Shown here: positions 39,542 to 42,388 of the stretch, piece by piece
How the letters are laid out: each line of letters starts with the position of its first letter
Position numbering within the stretch: the stretch's first letter is position 1
IMG/VR virus record: IMGVR_UViG_3300030101_003966
Coordinates: 5,913-48,300 of that record
Length of the DNA stretch: 42,388 nucleotides
DNA from: a virus
Direction: 5' to 3' (one strand)
Program-made: the position numbers and the translations under genes
The notes under the pieces: model-generated
Databases searched by the model: none
What the model was told of the DNA's origin: nothing
The model's input: the letters and a program-made list of their open reading frames with translations, nothing else

Positions 39542-39798
39542 AAGATATTATAAGATATTGTAAAGGAATGGTCAATATCATAACCCTCAGAATTTATAGC
39601 CATACAATGCACATCATAATGATCCATGAAACCACCTAATTCTTCGATTTTTAATTTTTGAGATCTGCCTACATTAATTGCTTTTTCTCTGCATGTTTGA
39701 CTATCTTTTATATCATCTACTAAATATTGAGTGCATTGAGTTCCAATATCATGAAAATTCCAACATATACTTCCTAATAATATAAATTTTATTATCAT
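39538..39798 (-). CDS. Probable exported Cys-rich small protein, 86 aa
   Basis: The hydrophobic N-terminus (MIIKFILLGSICWNF) looks like a short signal or anchor. Several Cys follow (TQCTQ, QTCRE, VHCMA), consistent with disulfides in the periplasm. ATGA-type overlaps on both sides. Its layout resembles the upstream gene's product and the protein at 8314. Role unknown; superinfection exclusion proteins are sometimes of this kind. Confidence 0.6.
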   Translation of the reverse strand: MIIKFILLGSICWNFHDIGTQCTQYLVDDIKDSQTCREKAINVGRSQKLKIEELGGFMDHYDVHCMAINSEGYDIDHSFTISYNIL

Positions 39799-40007
39799 GC
39801 AGATTCTAAGGGTTTACATGCAAAAGTTGTATAAATTTTAAACTCGTTGACCTTATCGTTACCAATTTCTTCTATTTTTTCAATAGATTTTTTGTATCCT
39901 TCTATCTGACAACTGTATAAATCTATATACTGAGTGTCAAAAGTATGTGGAGGAATACATACAGTTTCAAGCATTGAGCATAGGGTTATTGATAAAATAT
40001 ATTTCAT
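39795..40007 (-). CDS. Probable exported small protein, 70 aa, first gene of reverse operon
   Basis: MKYILSITLCSMLETVC gives a short positively charged and hydrophobic start, followed by a helical region (LYSCQIEGYKKSIEKIEEIG) and a C-terminal Cys (TFACKPLES). The gene is divergent from 40051. A GATAAT-like -10 (reverse strand, 40027-40032) could serve it. Unknown function. Confidence 0.6.
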   Translation of the reverse strand: MKYILSITLCSMLETVCIPPHTFDTQYIDLYSCQIEGYKKSIEKIEEIGNDKVNEFKIYTTFACKPLESA

Positions 40008-40014
40008 AATTTAA

Positions 40015-40041
40015 TTGACATTTACCATTATCCCATATAAT
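40015..40041 (+). promoter_or_regulatory. Consensus sigma-70-type promoter, leaderless
   Basis: TTGACA (40015-40020) and TATAAT (40036-40041) are both perfect consensus boxes, though the spacer is 15 bases instead of 17. Transcription should start near 40048-40050, and the ATG is at 40051. This is the closest match to the host consensus seen in the window and probably drives an early operon from 40051 to the right. Confidence 0.72.
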
Positions 40042-40050
40042 TAAGATTTA

Positions 40051-40341
40051 ATGAAAAACAAAAAAAGTAAAAGTCTTATACTAGATAGTATCACTTCTGA
40101 GGTCGATGAACAATTGGGGTTGATTCCCTCACATGATTTTGATGGTAGTCCTATTGAGGATTCACTTCATATGGATATGTATGTAGATTCTATAGCAGCT
40201 ATACACTTTATAGATGGTTTAGGTAGAAAACATTATCCATTTAATAAAACTATTGCTACATATTTAGTTGAGGATGAACTAGAGTGTCGATTAAACGAAC
40301 CAACAGAGGAGGATAAAAATGTCGATAAAGAAAACAATTAA
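40051..40341 (+). CDS. Hypothetical early-type protein, 96 aa
   Basis: First gene after the consensus promoter. A basic start (MKNKKSKSLILDSI) is followed by acidic sequence with DFDGSPIEDSLHMDMYVDSI and GLGRKHYPFNKTIATYLVED. No known motif. The end overlaps the next gene by 23 bases; GAGGAGG at 40306-40312 serves that gene. Confidence 0.62.
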   Translation: MKNKKSKSLILDSITSEVDEQLGLIPSHDFDGSPIEDSLHMDMYVDSIAAIHFIDGLGRKHYPFNKTIATYLVEDELECRLNEPTEEDKNVDKENN

Positions 40342-40609
40342 ATTTACCACTAGTAGTATAACATTACCACCAACGGCTAGTTCAAGTGTGCATCCACCAA
40401 TAGGAGTAAAACCTGAAGGTGATGTTGATTTAGAAAAGGCATTAGATAGACTTGGAGAAACTATAAAAGGTTTATTAAAAAATATGGATACTCTTCAAAA
40501 AAATTTAGATAAACTTACAGCTGAAAATAAAAGACTGAAAGATGCTTTAGGTTTAGTAGAATCACCATTAGTATTAACAGAAGACATGGAGGTCAAAGAT
40601 GGATATTAA
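40319..40609 (+). CDS. Small coiled-coil protein, 96 aa
   Basis: N-terminal Thr/Ser/Pro-rich part, then a leucine-zipper-like helix (LGETIKGLLKNMDTLQKNLD plus KLTAENKRLKDALGL) from about 45 to 82. It may form a dimer. Strong Shine-Dalgarno (AGGAGG). Function unknown. Confidence 0.66.
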   Translation: MSIKKTIKFTTSSITLPPTASSSVHPPIGVKPEGDVDLEKALDRLGETIKGLLKNMDTLQKNLDKLTAENKRLKDALGLVESPLVLTEDMEVKDGY

Positions 40610-40820
40610 CAAATGGAAATCAGTTGCAATAAAAAAATATGATTATGATCTATTAAGGGGACTTTGCAAAGATAAATTTAGAGCACCCGGTGCTATGATT
40701 TCTAAAATACTTAGTGACTATGTAGATCATCAAGCTAGAAAATTAAAAATACCTAACGCAGCATATCGAACAAAGCTTATAAATGGAGCTGGAGATGGAT
40801 CTAAAAAAAATAAAGGGTAA
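40599..40820 (+). CDS. Possible ribbon-helix-helix-type protein, 73 aa
   Basis: KWKSVAIKKYDYDLLRGLCK at the start looks like the beta-strand and first helix of a ribbon-helix-helix DNA-binding domain, and AMISKILSDYVDHQARKL like the second helix. The C-terminus is basic and Gly-rich. A transcription regulator is possible; the call is tentative. Overlaps the previous gene by 11 bases. Confidence 0.55.
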   Translation: MDINKWKSVAIKKYDYDLLRGLCKDKFRAPGAMISKILSDYVDHQARKLKIPNAAYRTKLINGAGDGSKKNKG

Positions 40821-40989
40821 AGAATTTTTTACCATAGAATTAGATCTTGAAAACAACAATGTAACTTTATACGTTAATGGAGAGCTTAGAAATAAAATAC
40901 ATTCAGTTAAATCAGAGTCATTATTTGATCGAATGTTGAAAATTGCAAAATTAAAATTTCTTAAAATGAGAGACAGAGTTGAACAATAA
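40795..40989 (+). CDS. Small hypothetical protein, 64 aa
   Basis: I chose ATG 40795, 6 bases after GGAG, instead of ATG 40783 which has no Shine-Dalgarno. The protein has a beta segment (FFTIELDLENNNVTLYVNGE) followed by a basic helix (FDRMLKIAKLKFLKMRDRVE). It overlaps the previous and next genes by 26 and 11 bases. No family recognised. Confidence 0.55.
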   Translation: MDLKKIKGKEFFTIELDLENNNVTLYVNGELRNKIHSVKSESLFDRMLKIAKLKFLKMRDRVEQ

Positions 40990-41926
40990 ACTCAAAGTAT
41001 TAGATTTATTTAGTGGTATTGGTGGTTTTAGTTTGGGTCTTCACTCTACTGGTATATTTGATACAGTAAAGTTTGTAGAGTTTGATAAATTTTGTCAGAA
41101 AGTTTTACAAAAAAATTTTCCTGATGTTCCAATAGAAGGAGATATAAGAGATGTCAAAGGAGAAGAATTTGAAGCAGATGTCATTACTGGAGGATTCCCA
41201 TGTCAATCATTTAGCGTTGCAGGAAAACAAAAAGGAACAAACGACAACAGATATCTCTGGCCAGAAATGTTTAGACTCATTAAAGAAATTAAACCAGAAT
41301 TCGTTATTGGGGAGAATGTGCAAGGCCTTATTAACATCCAAAACGGCATGGTACTCAGACAGGTGCAAGACCAGTTGGAAAGTGAAGGTTTCGAAGTCCA
41401 ATGTTTCCTTATTCCAGCTTCAGGCATCGGTGCTTGGCATCAAAGGAACAGAGTCTGGATTATTGGCCACTCCAAATACAATGGATTACTTGCCTCCGAG
41501 AAGTGCAGCAGGAACAAAAAAATTAATGGAGGGACACAGGAAGGGCAGAACCAGACCATCGAATCTAAGAGAACAAGTGGATCCAGAAACGATAAAAATG
41601 TATCCAACACCAAATGCAACGAACATAAATACGCCACAATCAGACAGAGTAGAATTCAACAAATCTGGGGGTTTTACTCTGAGAAAGAAAAACAAACCGC
41701 ACATGACTTACGGGGCCAGACTTCAAGATGCGATGGAATTCCTGGACAAAAAACCTGGTGGCAAATTGAATGCGACCTTTGTGGAGTTCCTGATGGGATT
41801 TCCGCAGTCATGGACAAAGATAGAGCCGACAGAATAAAAAGTTTAGGTAATGCAATAGTCCCACAAATTGCAAGAGAAATAGGTTTAGCTTTAAAAAAAG
41901 TTTTAATTGAGGATGGTAGAGAATGA
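40979..41926 (+). CDS. dcm: DNA C5-cytosine methyltransferase
   Basis: 315 aa from a TTG start. Motifs in order: I LDLFSGIGGFSLGL, II-III VEFDKFC, IV ADVITGGFPCQSFS (catalytic Cys in PCQ), VI VIGENVQGL, VIII WHQRNRVWIIG and X RIKSLGNAIVPQIA. Between VIII and X lies a short variable region, of low complexity and rich in Lys, Asn, Ser and Thr, where the target-recognition domain belongs. It then has WWQIECDLCGVPDG, also found in relatives. No restriction enzyme is nearby, so it is an orphan. A second frame (41151-41837) is open inside it. Confidence 0.9.
   Translation: MNNKLKVLDLFSGIGGFSLGLHSTGIFDTVKFVEFDKFCQKVLQKNFPDVPIEGDIRDVKGEEFEADVITGGFPCQSFSVAGKQKGTNDNRYLWPEMFRLIKEIKPEFVIGENVQGLINIQNGMVLRQVQDQLESEGFEVQCFLIPASGIGAWHQRNRVWIIGHSKYNGLLASEKCSRNKKINGGTQEGQNQTIESKRTSGSRNDKNVSNTKCNEHKYATIRQSRIQQIWGFYSEKEKQTAHDLRGQTSRCDGIPGQKTWWQIECDLCGVPDGISAVMDKDRADRIKSLGNAIVPQIAREIGLALKKVLIEDGRE
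41151..41837 (+). CDS. Overlapping frame inside dcm, product of a recurrent phage protein type
   Basis: 228 aa, frame +1 relative to dcm. The product does not look random: ISGQKCLDSL, TAWYSDRCKTSWKVKVSKSN, VSLFQLQASV, ESGLLATPNTMDYLPPRSAA, GRTRPSNLREQVDPETIK, MYPTPNATN and GKLNATFVEFLMGFPQSWTK. I recall these blocks from many phage proteins that sit with cytosine methyltransferases, where the ending usually reads LNP-FVEWLMGFP-GWT. The dcm frame keeps motifs VI, VIII and X over the same bases. It could be a real second protein, or trace of an alternative recognition domain reached by frameshift. ATG 41151 follows AAGAG. Confidence 0.6.
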   Translation: MSKEKNLKQMSLLEDSHVNHLALQENKKEQTTTDISGQKCLDSLKKLNQNSLLGRMCKALLTSKTAWYSDRCKTSWKVKVSKSNVSLFQLQASVLGIKGTESGLLATPNTMDYLPPRSAAGTKKLMEGHRKGRTRPSNLREQVDPETIKMYPTPNATNINTPQSDRVEFNKSGGFTLRKKNKPHMTYGARLQDAMEFLDKKPGGKLNATFVEFLMGFPQSWTKIEPTE

Positions 41927-42021
41927 GTGCCACTTTTGGTTTAGGTATGTTTGCATATAATATGATTTGTTTATGTATTGGTTTAATTATATTATATTTT
42001 GTAATAAATAAAATTAAATGA
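41923..42021 (+). CDS. Tiny membrane peptide, 32 aa
   Basis: Overlaps the dcm stop (ATGA). It is almost all one membrane helix: SATFGLGMFAYNMICLCIGL and IILYFVINKIK. Its stop forms ATGA with the next peptide. Two such genes in a row, coupled by overlaps, suggest true tiny membrane proteins. Confidence 0.55.
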   Translation: MSATFGLGMFAYNMICLCIGLIILYFVINKIK

Positions 42022-42107
42022 GTTTTTTATTGAGTATATTTTTAATAGGGCTAATATATTTTTTTATTACATTATTATTAATATTTTGGAACAAAGAGGA
42101 ATTATGA
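42018..42107 (+). CDS. Tiny membrane peptide, 29 aa
   Basis: MSFLLSIFLIGLIYFFITLL followed by LIFWNKEEL: a single hydrophobic helix with a charged end. ATGA overlap with both neighbours. AAGAGGA at its 3' end serves as Shine-Dalgarno for the next gene. Confidence 0.52.
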   Translation: MSFLLSIFLIGLIYFFITLLLIFWNKEEL

Positions 42108-42388
42108 AAAACAATAGAAAAGCTTATAGAATTTTTATGGCATTGAGTAAAGAGTCTAGAAAAATTCTATCGTTTGAATACGAAATAGAGAAAGTAGACA
42201 ATACCGAAAATAAAAAATGGAATAATAGATTCTTATATAATTTTTGGAATTGGTTGTGGATGAAAAAATTTAAACATGCTCCACAAGATAAAACTATGGA
42301 ATTAGTTAAAAAGATAGAAAATTTTAATGCTCGATGCATGAGAGTTAGAGTTGAAGGAATAACAGTTAAAGATTTGAAAAGTCTCAAA
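42104..42388 (+). CDS. Hypothetical protein, cut by the right edge
   Basis: ATG 42104 with AGAGGA upstream. Open to the window end, 95 codons without a stop. The visible part is charged and Trp-rich in the middle (NFWNWLWMKKFKH), with an N-terminal KNNRKAYRIFMALSKESRKI. The reverse-strand open frame over the same bases is its shadow. Not recognised. Confidence 0.62.
   Translation, partial: MKNNRKAYRIFMALSKESRKILSFEYEIEKVDNTENKKWNNRFLYNFWNWLWMKKFKHAPQDKTMELVKKIENFNARCMRVRVEGITVKDLKSLK

Noticed and set aside
42124-42387. Reverse-strand open frame of 87 codons at the right edge
   Set aside because: The forward frame from ATG 42104 is open over the same bases, has a Shine-Dalgarno sequence and follows the overlapping operon pattern.
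1-42388. tRNA genes, CRISPR arrays and insertion sequences
   Set aside because: I saw no regularly spaced direct repeats, no transposase and no inverted-repeat-bounded element. Intergenic spaces are too short for tRNA genes, the largest being 156 bases at 4761-4916, and I saw no cloverleaf there.

Overview
The window is a single stretch of a tailed-phage genome. It is strongly AT-rich, almost fully coding, and packed with genes that overlap by 1-50 bases. The tail parts resemble those of short-tailed P22-like podoviruses (a gp10-like nozzle protein, a gp4-like adaptor and a set of ejection-type proteins). Many small proteins are of kinds I recognise from marine phages of AT-rich bacterioplankton, of which SAR11 is the most familiar host. 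The host assignment is inference. No terminase, portal, integrase or tRNA gene is visible. The first gene is cut at the left edge and the last at the right edge, so the genome continues beyond both ends.

Layout. (1) 1-6.4 kb is head morphogenesis: small genes, a SAM-dependent methyltransferase, a GroES-like co-chaperonin, a scaffold-like coiled-coil protein, a decoration-like protein and the major capsid protein. A strong terminator follows, then a new promoter with a structured leader and two further probable virion proteins. (2) 6.4-11.3 kb holds a prolyl-4-hydroxylase-like 2OG-Fe(II) oxygenase, a membrane/coiled-coil protein, an M15 peptidase endolysin and a run of very lysine-rich proteins. 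(3) 11.3-15.6 kb is tail: adaptor-like proteins, a repeat protein and a fibre with a glycine-rich tip. (4) 15.6-23.5 kb mixes tail genes (gp10-like) with an auxiliary block: a DUF6065-like protein, three more 2OG-Fe(II) oxygenase-like proteins and two glycosyltransferases. (5) 23.5-29.3 kb encodes ejection/internal-virion candidates, a GNAT-like protein and an XhlA-like holin candidate. (6) 29.3-38.8 kb is replication: a RecB-like nuclease, an adenine methyltransferase, a reverse-strand SNF2 helicase, an SSB-like protein, an archaeo-eukaryotic-type primase, a UvrD-like helicase, a DUF3310 protein, a zinc ribbon and a family A DNA polymerase. (7) 38.8-42.4 kb is accessory: a LAGLIDADG endonuclease, a reverse-strand island of four small genes, a strong promoter, small regulatory-looking genes and a C5-cytosine methyltransferase, then tiny membrane peptides.

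The most interesting signal is at 41151-41837. A second open frame lies wholly inside the cytosine methyltransferase gene, and its product reads like a conserved phage protein family, while the host frame also keeps its own conserved methyltransferase motifs. This looks like dual coding. Other notable points are a possible pseudoknot leader before 4917, several promoters whose -10 boxes sit so close to the start codon that the mRNAs should be leaderless, glycine-glycine and C-terminal tyrosine motifs shared among virion proteins, a Cys-rich PriL-like region in the primase, and a DNA polymerase with Leu at the position equivalent to E. coli Phe762.
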